From the NCBI RefSeq assembly GCF_027409185.1, contig NC_084466.1, forward strand, positions 72,336,501 through 72,400,500: a DNA stretch of 64,000 bases, written 5' to 3'. The translations under genes were made by a program, and so were the position numbers. Source of the DNA: Cynocephalus volans. Taxonomy: Eukaryota > Chordata > Mammalia > Dermoptera > Cynocephalidae. This document shows, one piece after another, positions 10,031 to 21,045 of the stretch. Position 1 is the stretch's first letter. Each line of letters opens with the position of its first letter. The notes below the pieces were generated by a model. It saw only the letters and a list, made by a program, of their open reading frames with translations, did no database searches and was not told the origin of the DNA.

Positions 10031-10440
10031 TCATTTTTTGAAGTTGTTTTACAGAATCGACGTGGACTAGACTTGTTGTTCTTACAGCAAGGAGGATTAT
10101 GCGCTGCCCTCAAAGAAAAGTGCTGCTTCTATGCCGACCACTCTGGAGTGGTCAAAGATTCCCTAGCTAAGCTTAGAGAATTAGAAAAGTGATAAAAAGA
10201 ATGTGAAGCCAATTGTAATTGGTCCCTAATCTGGCTTTCAAGTTCCCCGTGGCTCACCACCCTGCTGTCCTCCCTGGCAGGCCCCCTAGCATCTTGGGGC
10301 CTTACACCATTCGGCAGGTTGTGTCCCTTATAAGGCACAACACCACTTATCTCGTAATGCTCATCCAGGTGGTAGAGGAGGTGGCCCATAATGAAAGCCC
10401 TGACAGCCCTTGGGTCAATACGGCCCTTTAAAAAATCAAC
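10031..10440 (+). pseudogene. env: ERV env transmembrane-subunit fragment
   Basis: From about 10043 the frame shows the conserved TM ectodomain block of gamma/type-D envelopes: an LQNRRGLD segment at the position of the so-called immunosuppressive domain, followed by a CX6CC disulfide motif at about 10099-10125 and a heptad-like tail. Stops follow at 10190-10195 (TGA then TAA). Beyond them the same frame reads on through a Trp/Leu/Ser-rich stretch like a membrane-proximal and spanning segment (about 10217-10300) until further stops near 10340. This envelope type differs from that of class II viruses such as the HML groups and matches the recombinant type-D arrangement (betaretroviral pol, gamma-like env). 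It is broken and lacks its surface subunit. Confidence 0.75.
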
Positions 10441-10583
10441 ACCAATCTGTAAGGCTCCGCCCACCCCCGCTTGGCTGGATAGTCAATGACAGGTAAGATT
10501 TCCAGAGGGAAACAACCTAAGACAGGCACAGCCACCAGAGGGAATGGAGGCAAGGCTGGGAAGGTTAGTCGCCTCCAGCTGCC

Positions 10584-10606
10584 TTATTAAAACAAAAAGG
10601 GGGAGT
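10584..10606 (+). other. 3' polypurine tract
   Basis: A purine run ending aaaaagggggag(t) immediately precedes the TGTTGGG start of the 3' LTR, the position used to prime plus-strand DNA. Confidence 0.9.
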
Positions 10607-11120
10607 TGTTGGGCCTTAAAAACTAATGCCACCTTAAGTGACAGTACAGGCGGCGCCATTATGGGCCCACAAGGGCGTATTAACGTGGCAGCCTAAGACG
10701 GCGCCGGGAGGAAGTAGGGTGGGAGTGTCTGCAGGAACTTTGCCTTAGCCCTTATTGGCCAAATACATGCTTCCATTCTTGTGAACACTGCGTGGTTGCA
10801 ATAGCTAGGCATTGAGACAGGATGCATGCCCTTGACCTTCAAGCTGACAGGATTATGTAAAAAGCCTCCCTTCCCCATTTGCCTTTAAAAGCAAGTGCTT
10901 GTGTGATAATAAACGGAACTGCTCGACAGAACCGCTGCCGCGTCTGAGTATCCTTTAAAATGGGCTGGTTGGGGCCGGTGGTGTGCTCACCTCTCTTCAT
11001 GGCTCTCTTCCCCCGTCTCCTTCCAAAGGGGACAGGCGGGAAAGAATAATCTGGGCCATTTGCTCGCCCACCAAAGAACAAGGCTAGGGCTGTTTGGGTC
11101 GGCAGGCGGCAGACCCAACA
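10607..11120 (+). mobile_element. 3' LTR of the provirus
   Basis: The 514-bp LTR starts TGTTGGGCC and ends AGACCCAACA (terminal inverted repeat TGTTGGG/CCCAACA). The CCAAT-type box, TATA-like tttaaaag and aataaa (10908-10913) are all conserved with the 5' copy. It lacks the short tandem duplication found in the 5' LTR and differs by roughly 8 percent by eye. Confidence 0.93.
10908..10913 (+). terminator. Polyadenylation signal in 3' LTR
   Basis: A canonical aataaa in the R region of the 3' LTR, which would form the 3' end of proviral transcripts. Confidence 0.75.
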
Positions 11121-11126
11121 CATACT
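11121..11126 (+). repeat. ERV target-site duplication, right copy
   Basis: catact, identical to 6944-6949, directly follows the CA end of the 3' LTR. Confidence 0.9.
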
Positions 11127-11169
11127 AAGTACACAAATCACGAGTGAATGGTCCATTACATTTTCACTA

Positions 11170-11535
11170 AGTGGACACATTTTGTAACAACGTAACCATT
11201 GTGAAGGTCAGGAAATAAAACAATCCCAGTGCCACTGAAATTCCATCTTGTCTTCTCACAGTCAAAGTCTCTTCTATCCAAAATTAACCACTCTCCTGCT
11301 TATCCCACTCCCCAAAATGGCCATATATTAGTTTTGTCTGCTTTTGGACTTTAAATAAATGCAATCACATAATGTGTACCATTTGTGTCTGACTTCTTTG
11401 GTTAAATGAAAATGTTTTTGTGACCCACTAATGTTGGTTAGCATAGTTATAGTTTGTTTAGGCTTTGTGTACAGGATATCATTGCATAAATTACCTACTT
11501 TATTATACTTTTAATAGATTTTTTAAATGTTTATA
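11170..11535 (-). mobile_element. Ancient L1M fragment, antisense
   Basis: Phrases such as tgtctgacttctttggtt, followed by gtgacccactaatgttg and ggatatcattgcataaatta, correspond to antisense L1M 3'-half sequence. The younger L1 at 11539 appears to have inserted into or beside it. Confidence 0.5.
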
Positions 11536-11538
11536 TAT

Positions 11539-12079
11539 TTTTTGTTTTATTTTGTTTTGTTTTGGGGTTTTTTTACATTTATATATATATATATATATAT
11601 TTTATTTTAACTTCTCAATATACATTGTAGTTGATTTTCATGACCCTTTGCCCATTCCTCTTCCCCTCCAACCCCCCCACATATCTGTTCACTTGTCTTA
11701 ACAAGGTCAAGGAATTGTTGTGATGGTTATGTCTTCTTTCTCCCCACACACCCTTTGTTTGTTTGTGTGTTTATTTATTTATTTATTTCTAGCTCCCACA
11801 AATAAGTGAGAACATGTGGTACTTCTCTTTCTGTGCCTGACTTGTTTCACTTAATATAATTTTCTCTAAGGCCATCCAAGTTGTTGCGAATGGTAGTATT
11901 TCATTCTTTTTTATAGCAGAGTAGAATTCCATTGTGTAGATGTACCACACTTTCCTTATCCATTCATCTGATAATTGGCATCTGAGCTGGTTCCAACTCT
12001 TTGCTATTGTAAATAGTGCTGCAATAAACATTGGAGTACAGGTTTCCCTTCAGCATGATGATTTCCATTCCTCTGGGTA
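11539..12079 (-). mobile_element. L1 3' end (ORF2 C terminus and 3' UTR), minus strand
   Basis: Read on the minus strand, this gives the C-terminal residues of L1 ORF2p (about 12031 down to 11789, including the diagnostic MEFYSAIKKNE), a short 3' UTR and an A-rich tail (T-rich on the plus strand at about 11539-11575). The 3' UTR matches those at 22713-23128 and 40709-40761, so all three belong to one lineage-specific L1 family. The 5' part of the element is inverted at 12081. ORF2p is the endonuclease/reverse transcriptase; only its last part is present. Confidence 0.85.
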
Positions 12080-12080
12080 A

Positions 12081-12231
12081 GTGCTGGCGAGGTTGCAGAG
12101 GAAAAGGAACTCTCATACACTGTTGGTGGGACTGCAAAATGGTGCAGCCTTTATGGAAAATTATATGGAGGTTCCTCAAACAATTACAGATAGATCTACC
12201 ATATGACCCAGCTATTCCACTGCTGGGAATA
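12081..12231 (+). mobile_element. Inverted 5' segment of the same L1 (twin priming)
   Basis: gctggcgaggttgcagagg through ttggtgggactgcaaaatgg to ccagctattccactgctggg is L1 ORF2 sequence in sense orientation. In intact L1 this segment lies directly upstream of the segment that begins the minus-strand piece (tacccagaggaatggaaatc), so the two are adjacent parts of one element, one inverted. Confidence 0.8.
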
Positions 12232-12289
12232 AAATTGCTTATATTTTTATGAATATAGATCCTAACTGCTATAAATATCCTTATACAGG

Positions 12290-12410
12290 TCTTTTAGTGC
12301 TCATGTGTATAAATTTATTCTAGATATATACTCAGAATTAGACTTACTATGTTAATAAATATGTACTAGTTTTTACAATTACTGCCAAATGATTTTTCTA
12401 ATGATGTTGA
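12290..12410 (-). mobile_element. Ancient L1M fragment, antisense
   Basis: The run ctagatatatactcagaatt... through attactgccaaatgattttt resembles the antisense of old L1 3' sequence (the 'tagaagtggaattgctgggtc...tgccaaactgttttcc' region). Possibly the continuation of the fragment at 11170-11535. Confidence 0.5.
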
Positions 12411-12414
12411 AAGG

Positions 12415-12790
12415 TAGGCAAAGATTATTTAGATAGGACATACAAAGAGGTAAACATAAAGGCAAAAAATGTTAAATTTGACTACAATAAAATCAAGCAA
12501 ATCAAAAGACATTATTAAAGGAGAATAAGGCAAGCCCAAAGTGTTGGAGAAGACATTTAAAATGTATATAACCAATTAGCAATTTGATTCTATAATTCAA
12601 TGTCAAAAAGGCAGATAACTCAATAGAAAAGCATTTTTAAAAAGAACTAGACAAAGTAGATATTCAAATGTTCCACAGTGATATGCAGATTAAATGAGAT
12701 TTCACTACACACTGAATTGAATGGCTAAAATTAAAGAGACTGATAATACTAAATATTGTACAGATATGAAGGCATGGAAACTTATAAATT
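12415..12790 (+). mobile_element. Ancient L1M ORF2 fragment
   Basis: Sense-strand decayed ORF2: ggcaaagattatttagatag, then atcaaaagacattattaaag, gaataaggcaagccc, tttcactacacactgaattg and aatggctaaaattaaagaga. These phrases are characteristic of old L1M ORF2 3' sequence. Confidence 0.65.
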
Positions 12791-12849
12791 GATAAAATGG
12801 CTTCTCTTTTGAAATTTCAGAAATAAACTACAGGCAGTTAAGGAAATGA

Positions 12850-13760
12850 CATTGGAAAGATGGGGGATTAAAGAACCCCAGTGGTGTGCTTCTCCATGAA
12901 ACAAATTTAAACAATAGCCAAAATGTCAGAATCAACTTCTTTGTAACTCTGGAAATTTAAAAGCATTCAGCAACCCAAGGACTACTTATTTAAAACTTTT
13001 AAAGTTGTGCACAATAGAAAATACCAATAAAGAGGTAGATTTTTTTTTTAGAAAAAAATGAAACAAACATAAATCCTGGAGTGGAAAAATACAGCTAAAA
13101 TGAAAAATTTATTAGAGGGGTTCAACAGCAGATTTGAGCATACCAAAGAAGGAATCAGCACACTTAGAAGTGGATCAAGTATACATTCTGAGAAATAATA
13201 AAAAAGAAAATAAAGAAAAAAATGGAAAGAATGTGAGAGACCTGTGGGATACCAACATCAAGCATACCCACATAATAGAAGCCACAACAGAGGAGGAGAG
13301 AGAGAAAAAGACAGAATATTTGAAGAAATAATGGCTGAAAACTGCCAAATTTGATGGAAAACATTAATCTAAACATCCAAGAAGCTCAACAAACTCCAAG
13401 TAAGATATACTCAATGAAATACACACTGAGAAACATCATAATCATGGTCAAAAGCAAAAGACAAAGAATCTTGAGAGCAATAGTAGAGATGTGATTCATC
13501 CCATTGAAAAGATAAGCAGTAAGATCAGCCGCTGATTCTCATCAGAAACCATGGAGGCCAAGCTGCCGTGGGATGACACCCAAAGCACCCAGGGGGAAAA
13601 AGCTGTTGAACAGGAATTCTATATCTGGTTAATCTATCCTTTAAAAATGGTGGAGAAATTAAGACACTTCTACCAGATCTACTCTAAAGAAACAGTAAAG
13701 AAAGTCCTTCATATTAAAATGAAAGGACACTAGATGGTAACTGGAATCCACATAAACAAT
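12850..13760 (+). mobile_element. Ancient L1M/HAL1-like element (ORF1 side)
   Basis: The segment with gcaaaagacaaagaatcttg, tctcatcagaaaccatggag, gaattctatatctggttaat and atgaaaggacactagatgg reads like the ORF1/3' region of HAL1 or L1M. Open frames at 13134-13331 and 13551-13733 are remnants of this element, not host genes. Length and order resemble the block at 27840-29330. Confidence 0.6.
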
Positions 13761-16490
13761 GCATATCTATTCAAATAATGTACTTATGTATATGTACATG
13801 TGTGTATACATAGAAATAGATATGGATATGCACTCATTTGGACAATGTGACAACTTACTAGGTTGTAGTTTCATAACCCAGAATGAGATTTAAGTATAAT
13901 ATAGGTCAATTTTTCTGGTTTTTAAAATAAAATGTGCATAAAAGAAATATGCTGAGAACATCAATTTTAGTTTTGATTTTTTGGATGATGAATATGCATA
14001 AAAGGTTTGGCCTTCTTATGGCAAACTGTGTCTTAAAGTATTATGCATGCCATCGTTCACAGCACGTGTAGAAAATTTGTAATTACTCGTATATGGTACT
14101 TTTAATAAGATATTTAAAATGTGTAAGCCATAAAATAAAATCTTAATGGTGAAATAACAGAGTAATTATTTTTTATGTAAAGAAAATTGGTGGCTTCTTT
14201 TTGTTTTAAGGGAAGAAACAGTAACCTCTTGCAGTATTCTACATTGTAACCTGGAGCTGAAGTCTCATTCTTAAAGTTGTCCTAAGTTTAATCACAATAT
14301 TTATAGTCACCATACCAATAACCCATGAGACACTAAAACTCACATCCCCTATGCATTCCTTATTTTGCTTGACTTATCAGCAGTTTGAAAAGGTTGACTA
14401 CCCCTTTCTCAAAATACTTTCAGTCCATGATTTCTAATTTCCCAACTACTTCTGTGATCTCTTCATTAGGAACTTTCTCCACTTGTATCTTCTAGGTTCA
14501 CTAATCTCACATGCTCTCTCTAATCAATTTCACCTTGTCCAACGGGAACATATTCAGAAAAGCATTAACCACAGTCATTAAAAAAAACTCAGAACATTGC
14601 AATATACGTAATTTTCCAAAACAAGGACCATGTTTTAATAAACTACCATGTCCCTTAAGTATCTGTTTTATAGAATGCAATATCCACAGAACGTGGCAAA
14701 TAAGTCTGTTCAGTTGATCTGTAAATACACTCCAGGGAATAGTAAGAGATTTCAGAAACAAATGCAAAGGTGTTCTCTATATTATAGTCTCAATAGATTA
14801 CTTAAAACATTGTAGAACTGTGGCAGAATTAATTGCTTTTCATTTGGTTTAAAACAGCTGAATTAAATATATTTCATTACTTTTATTTCTTTGACATTGA
14901 CTGTGATGTGGGAATGTACCCTCCATCCGTATCATTTTTCTATGCACTAAATAATGTGCCTTTCAAATCTTTGCTGCTGTATTTGTGATGGAATTTCTAT
15001 CATATACATTTTATTTTTGATGCAATTTATTTTCTTAATTTCTCTCTATAGGATAATATTTTTCTTATTTTGTCCATATTAGAAAAAAATAGGCCCCCAA
15101 TACATGGATGGATTATAGGTAAGTAACAAAAACCCAGGTTTTAAAAAAAAAGTTGTTGGAAAATGTAATGTAAATTTTACAAGGAAATACATAAACAGTG
15201 TTTCTTATTTTATATTTTGGGGAGCTGAGAGAAAATGAGAGATCACGTTAATAATAAGTGTGAATTTTTAAGCAATTGGGGGAGAATCTGAGTCCCATAA
15301 ATATTTAAGTTCTCTCAGCAAAAGCTTATAATATTTTTATAATGTTGCCATTCAAGTATTCCTCAGAATATTGTACAATCAATTCCTTACCTCTTAAAGA
15401 TGGCGGATGGTAACGGTAATTACCAATAGACAATTATCCTTAAGTGAACATTTCCAAGTGTATAATTAGTTGAGAGGGCAATTTTCATTCCATTTGGGTG
15501 CATTTAGGTAGCTGAATCTTGCTGAAAGGAAAGATTTATTTTTCTGAAAGCAACTACTTAACAGCAGGCATGCCAGTCATTTTTTATACATGTAGTTTAC
15601 AATCCTAAATGCAAGCTCTGAAAGGAAGCATTCTTATATAGACAGTAAGTTCACAGCAAGAAAATTCACATTAAAGGCAAGTGGGTATTGTGAAATGCAA
15701 TTTAGACATGTATTGAAGGTACATTCTGTAATTCTACAAGAACACTCTAGACATAATTTTTATAAAGGAACACGCTGGTTTAATACAAAAAATCATGTCA
15801 AAATGCATATGCGCAGACCATAGGATGCTATATCCATGCTCTTAAGAATTATGGTAATATGAGACATAATTAAAATTAATGCCCTCTTCCCTTTCAAATA
15901 CATAGCATAATGAAGGAGAAATAGTAAAAAATGGCTTTTTCAACACAGTGTATTCTACTGATTATTGTAGTAGTTAAGAAATGCTTTAAGCCACTGGTAA
16001 CAAAGATCAGAAACAAGATTGAATTTTATTTTTCTCTTAATTAAATCTAAAGGATCAAAAGCAAACAGTCCAGTGGCTGGTCTGATAACATCAGCTCTTT
16101 ATGTTTTTTGCTTCTTATCTTGAGCAAGTGGCTTTCATTCTAAAGTCAACTTACAGTCCAAGATGGCATTTGGAGCCCCTGCCATCTGTGTCAGGGAGCA
16201 AGAAAACGAGAAGAGGGAAGATAGAAAGAGATTCGTGCCACTTTCCTTCTTCCTTTTAATGAGCTTCTCTGGAAATCCCATTGAACACTTGCTTCTTACG
16301 TCTCACTGGCAAGATGCATGCTTGTCTTTGATCTGGAAACATTCCTTTCCAAATAAATTAGTATTCTATTGGTTGGGGAAAAAATAAGAATGGATATTGA
16401 GTTAGCAAAATTATAATGATAATAACAATTTGCAACCAGTAGTCTCTGCCACAATACGATTGAGGTAAGTGCAAAATGCTATTTTCCTTT
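13761..16490. other. Mostly unrecognised AT-rich DNA
   Basis: I could not assign repeats or coding sequence here. The open frames near 14511-14767 and 16163-16387 lack any recognisable domain. Confidence 0.35.
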
Positions 16491-16499
16491 ATTCATTCA

Positions 16500-16670
16500 T
16501 TCATTCATTATTCTATCCTTTCAAAAATACTTATCATCAAATATATGCCAAGTATTATGCTAAATGGAAATATAGAGATAAGTTCCTTCAAAGAATGCAT
16601 AATATAGTTATAGATAAACAAATAAGTGGGTAACTATAACAAAATGTAGAATTATATCTGTGATATAGGT
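16500..16670 (+). repeat. L2-like LINE fragment
   Basis: A (TCAT)n run is followed by atatgccaagtattatgctaaatgg...gataagttccttcaaag, the decayed form of the L2 3' phrase 'gtgccaggcactgtgctaag...'. Confidence 0.45.
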
Positions 16671-16994
16671 AAGCACCGGTTACTGAATTCATTCATTTAT
16701 TCATTTCATCATTTCAAAACATCTATTAGTTGCAAAAAAGTCAGGACTCACTATGTACTGTAATATTCCATAAATAATACCAAGCACTTGCTTTTTGAAT
16801 AGTACAAACTAAGCGTCATTTTGTTTTCTATCCTTTTTTTCTTCTCCTTTATTTTGAACTCTAATGATTAGGTTTCACCCCAAACCAATTAAAACACAAT
16901 CTTTCGAGTGAGATACAGACATAAATGTATATATATTTTTAATTCCCCAGGAAATTCTAATAAGCAGCCTACATTAAGACCACTTGTCTAGAGC

Positions 16995-17209
16995 AGCGGT
17001 ACTCAACCAGGGGCAATTTTGCACCCCAGGGACGTTTGGCAATGTCTGGAGACATTTTTGGATCTCACAACTTGGGCTAGCGGTGAGTGCTGCCAGCATC
17101 TAGTGGGTGGAGGCCAGGGACACTGCTGACCATCTTCAATGTACAGGAAAGCTCCCCACAACTTTGAATCATTCAGCCCAAAACGTCAACAGTCAATAGT
17201 GCTGAGAGT
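16995..17209 (+). mobile_element. MER5A-type hAT (Charlie) MITE
   Basis: The start cagcggtactcaaccagggg, the central aatgtctggagacatttttgg, catctagtgggtggaggcca and the tail cagcccaaaacgtcaacagtc match MER5A nearly end to end. Non-autonomous, mobilised long ago by a hAT transposase. Confidence 0.9.
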
Positions 17210-17810
17210 AAAACCATAGGTTATAAGGGTCAAACTGGCAAGTGAACAGGATACAATTGGAGATCTGTGTGCTAGCTGGGGAAGCACTAGATGTGACTGG
17301 GCATCCAGGAGGTATATCATCCCAGACAGGCTTCTTGAGGGACGTGAAGTCTAGTTGATGGGAGTCAGCTAGGCGAAAGTAGGAGGAGGGGCTCAAACAG
17401 AAATAAAAGTGTTACAGGCCAGATAACAGTGTGTCTGTTGGCCTCAAGATGGAAGGCACAGCACCGTGCAGAGCAGTGGCAAATCAGGGTGAGGACTACC
17501 CTGCAGGATGGCGGCTTTGGAGGGAAGAACAAATAGAATTCACGGTATTGCCACACTTTTCTTTAACTTACAGTCCAAAGAGTCCCTTTGATTTTGTTGA
17601 TTGAGTCGAAAAGGAACCATCAGGATGCAGAGAACGTGAATACTGTAGCTTCAACAGATTTTCCATCAGAGTAAAGGCTAACAGGAGTTTTCTTTCAACA
17701 ACCTCTGTACTCATGTCTTTCTTCTTTAAAACCATATTTTACAGCCTGTGCTATTTTTTTTTTCAAATACCCTTCTTTAGAAATATTTGCCACTTTGAAT
17801 GTAACTCTAG
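17210..17810. other. Unrecognised DNA between MER5A and MIR
   Basis: Moderately GC-rich unique-looking sequence without a named repeat; the open frames on the minus strand at 17193-17396 and 17365-17556 have no domain signature. Confidence 0.35.
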
Positions 17811-17814
17811 TAAT

Positions 17815-17990
17815 GATGTCAATAACAACAGCTAATATCTGTGGAGTACTTATGATGTGCTGAACTCTCTACTTGTATAATGTTATTTTGTCTTTGCCAA
17901 AAACCAATGAGTATTAGGAAGATTAAATAATTTTGTCAAGTTCATGTTTTGATAGGGGATAAACATAAGTGTGATCACCACCTGCAAAGT
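17815..17990 (-). repeat. MIR-like SINE fragment
   Basis: acagctaatatctgtggagtacttatgatgtgctgaac, then tttgccaaaaaccaatgagta and gattaaataattttgtcaag correspond to the reverse of the MIR core. Strongly decayed. Confidence 0.5.
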
Positions 17991-18020
17991 GCAAATAATT
18001 AGGAACTGTATTATATTGCC

Positions 18021-19445
18021 TCCTAGTCCACAAAACATAGAAGCTTAGGGCCATGTAACGATAAAACAATTAAAGATGTGTGTTGAGGAATCTAAATAGA
18101 TTCTATTTCGTTAGAGTAAACTCAAGGAATCTATTATTAGTTATAAAGCATAGAGATTGCTGCTCTCTTGGTGCTCTTTCTCATAATTAAAATCAACTTA
18201 CGTGACTAATAGCGTTCAGGATTTATATTCCAAAGAACTGCATTCAGAGACTCCTTTATTCTCATCAGAGATATATGAACTGGATGCCTTTTCCTCCTGC
18301 CAAACTCTGTTGTATTTTTTGTTTCAGCCCAGTCAAAAGCCCATCTTGTTTTATGGACCTATACAAATATAGTAGTTATATCAGACTTAGGTTTACACAA
18401 TTGCTTTTTATTTAAATCTGTTTTATAGATGTTTTCAATTTGTTAAAATAACTAAAGCAATGTTTTTATTGAATTTGCCTATTAAAATTATTTTTAGCAA
18501 GAGTAAGTTAACAAGAAGCATATCTTGTCAACAGTATGATAAATTCCTTTAGTTTATTTGAAATCAATTTTAACAATTCTAAGAACTCCCTTTCATTTAA
18601 AAGTTTATTATTTAAAATGAGTGTTTAGTTTCAGAAACGCACGTGCCAAGTGCTGAATTCACAGGAAACAAAATATATCCTGTGGTGTCAAAGATCATAT
18701 CATCTCCTCTTTAAGCATTTAAACTTGCAGAGAGATAATTTTAAAAATACATAAAAATTCATCAAAGCATTGAGTGGTGTGATATGAAACTACAAAAAGG
18801 AAGGATGCCATCTGCCAAAAGCAAACAAGCAAGCAAACACATAGTAAGACAAAACAAGCAAAAGTCGGAGAAGTTTTCAGAACAGAGGTGAAGTCTAAGA
18901 TCTAAAAAAGACCATAATGGTGGACACATGACACTATGCATTTGCCAAAACCCATAAAACTTTAAAGCACAAAGAGTGATCTTACTACAAGCAATAAAAA
19001 AAAAAAAAAAAATTAGAAGATTAGGCACATCAAGATAGAATGTAGAATGTGATGAAACAAACTAACTGCTTTACGAATGTATAACACCCTACCTCACTCA
19101 TCGTGGAGCAAAAGCATACTGACCTAAGAAACTTTGGAAATGAGTGGAGTTTAAGGCTAAAGGCAAAGGAAAGCAGTAGATAAGCACTGTTCTCTAGTTG
19201 TTTCTCACAGTGGTAAGGGTTGACTATTCTGCAAATGTCTACATGTATTCACGGCTTAAAACATTAAGTAAATGGATGGTCGATGGGGAGAGTTTTCTCA
19301 GTGTTGGAGTTAGAGGTCACATAAGCAAAGAAGGGAAGGAGGGTAGAATAATCCATGCGGTGATGGATTAGGGTTGGCTATATCAGAATGAACTCATGTT
19401 TACCTTAATATGATGCTTGCATATATCTGTGTATACTTCATTAAC
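18021..19445. other. Nothing recognised
   Basis: AT-rich sequence with A-runs (18997-19012) but no repeat family or coding signal that I can name. Confidence 0.35.
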
Positions 19446-19449
19446 ATAT

Positions 19450-19941
19450 GTGGTAGGTAGAATAATGACCCCCTAAAGAAGTATAAATCTGAATTGCCAG
19501 AACCTGTTACATTACATAGTAAAGGGGGATTAAAGTTGCTGATGTAATTAAGATAGGAATCAGTTGACCTTGAAATGGGGAGATTATTCTGGATTTTCTC
19601 AGGGGGATGGGCAATGTAATCCCAAGGAGCCTTAAAAGTGCAACAAGAAACAGTAGAGTCAGGGTCGGGATGATGTGATGTAGGGAAGATTGACTGACCA
19701 TTGATGGCTGTGAAGAGGTAAGAGAACCATGAGCCAAGGAATGGAGTAAGCCTCTAGAAGCTAGAAAAAGGTGAAAAAAATTACTTATCCTATACAGCCT
19801 CTAGAAAGGTACACAGCCCTGCTGGCACCTTGAAACCTATTTCAGACTTTTGACCTCTAGAACAGTACGAAAATAAGTTCGGTTGTTTAAATCCACTAAG
19901 TTCGTGGTGATGCATTATGGCAGCAATAGGAAATTAATACA
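19450..19941 (+). mobile_element. Ancient LTR-like interspersed repeat
   Basis: The order ggtaggtagaataatgaccc, ttgaaatggggagattattctgg, gagccaaggaatgga, gcctctagaagctag, gcagccct-type phrase, agacttttgacctctagaac and gttgtttaaatccactaag is a well-known mammalian repeat of about 490 bp. I recall it as MaLR/LTR-type but cannot fix the family name. Its tail ends ggaaattaatacag. Confidence 0.65.
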
Positions 19942-19954
19942 GTATATACATATT

Positions 19955-21045
19955 TCCTTCTAACAGCTGGAAGCAACCACACCCCACTAGCAATGAGAGT
20001 ACCTAGTGCTCAGATCTTGGTGTCTGATACCATTCTCCAACAGAAAACAGGGCTCTTTGAAGAAATGCCTGATGCTAGGACTGAGTCAGAAAATGTACAA
20101 AATGAGCCTGGGTCATTTGATAGCACCAGAAATTAAAGAAGTGCTCTAAGTAAATAAAAAGATACCACAATGATAGGAGTATGACGAAGAGACAAAAGAA
20201 CCAACTGCAAGAGCTCCCAGTGGCCAAAGTGGAATGATTTGAACAACAGAATAAATAATAAAATATTGAATTATAATGAAAATATAAAATAAATAACCAT
20301 GAGTTCATATTGATAAATAATGATTGAATAATCAAATAAATGGGGGGAGAAGAGACAAATCTCCTGAGCAGAAGAAGTCCAAAATATTTATGTGGGAACT
20401 TCACCCTGAAAGAGGTGTAGCATGACTCCCCTCTCCTTAACTGTGAAATGCGTATAGTAACTTTCATCTAAAGAGTACAGGATGAAAAGGGTGGGAATGG
20501 GGAAGGGGTAAGTTTATAGTAGGGAACTACTCCATCAGCCAGGTGACTATCACCAGTATAAAAATCATGTTGATAATATGTATCCTTGCTTGATGTGAGG
20601 AGAATGCATTTTACTTCTATGGTATTACTCCACCAAACTCATAACCTCAGTTTAATCAGGAGAAAGGTATTAGATAAATCCCCATTGAGTGACATACTAC
20701 AAAACACCTCACCAGTACATTCCAACATTGTCAAGGTCATAAAAACAAGCAAACTCTGTGGTGCTTAAGAAGACATGAGGGCTTAATGTAATGTGGTATC
20801 CTTAGTAGAATCCTGAAACAAACAAAGGGCATTAGATAAAAACTAAAGAAGTAAGAATAAAGTCTGGACTTTAATTAGTAATCATGTATCAATACTGGCT
20901 TATTAATTGTGACAAATATACCATACTAATGTATGATTTTAACAATATGGGGGAACTGGGAGTGAGGTATATGGAATCACTCTGTTTTGGCAATTTTTTT
21001 GAAAATCTAAAATTTTTCTAAAACAATAAAGTTACTTAAAAAGAA
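19955..21045 (+). mobile_element. Ancient L1M 3' UTR
   Basis: Phrases including aggtgactatcaccagtataa, aacattgtcaaggtcataaa, gacatgagggcttaatgtaatgtgg, aataaagtctggactttaa and a final ctaaaatttttctaaaacaataaag match the end of old L1M 3' UTRs. The long antisense open frame at 20075-20467 is a shadow within it. Confidence 0.75.

Larger units (their letters stand above)
6950..11120 (+). mobile_element. Defective endogenous retrovirus, betaretrovirus-like gag/pol, tRNA-Met primed
   Basis: A provirus of about 4.2 kb in the order LTR, PBS, gag, pol fragment, env fragment, PPT, LTR. The outer bases are TG...CA and the insertion is bounded by a perfect 6-bp duplication (catact). A complete betaretrovirus-type provirus is usually about twice this length; here most of capsid, all recognisable protease and reverse transcriptase, and most of the surface envelope subunit are missing. 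The coding remnants carry in-frame stops at 7877, 9052, 9430, 9580 and 10190 plus at least two frame changes. A hand alignment of the two LTRs gives roughly 40 substitutions over about 500 bp, plus indels, so the copy is old (order of tens of millions of years at typical mammalian neutral rates; approximate). A 6-bp duplication and the integrase sequence point to class II/ERVK-like; the TM fragment points to a gamma/type-D envelope. Confidence 0.95.

Noticed and set aside
10129..10464. 111-codon antisense frame over the env TM fragment
   Set aside because: Shadow of the TM fragment on the other strand; the sense strand has the recognisable motifs.
11789..12031. 80-codon minus-strand frame that looks like a conserved protein
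   Set aside because: It is the C terminus of L1 ORF2p within a truncated L1, not a host gene.
20075..20467. 130-codon minus-strand hydrophobic frame
   Set aside because: Antisense of an A-rich ancient L1M 3' UTR; hydrophobic residues come from T-rich codons.
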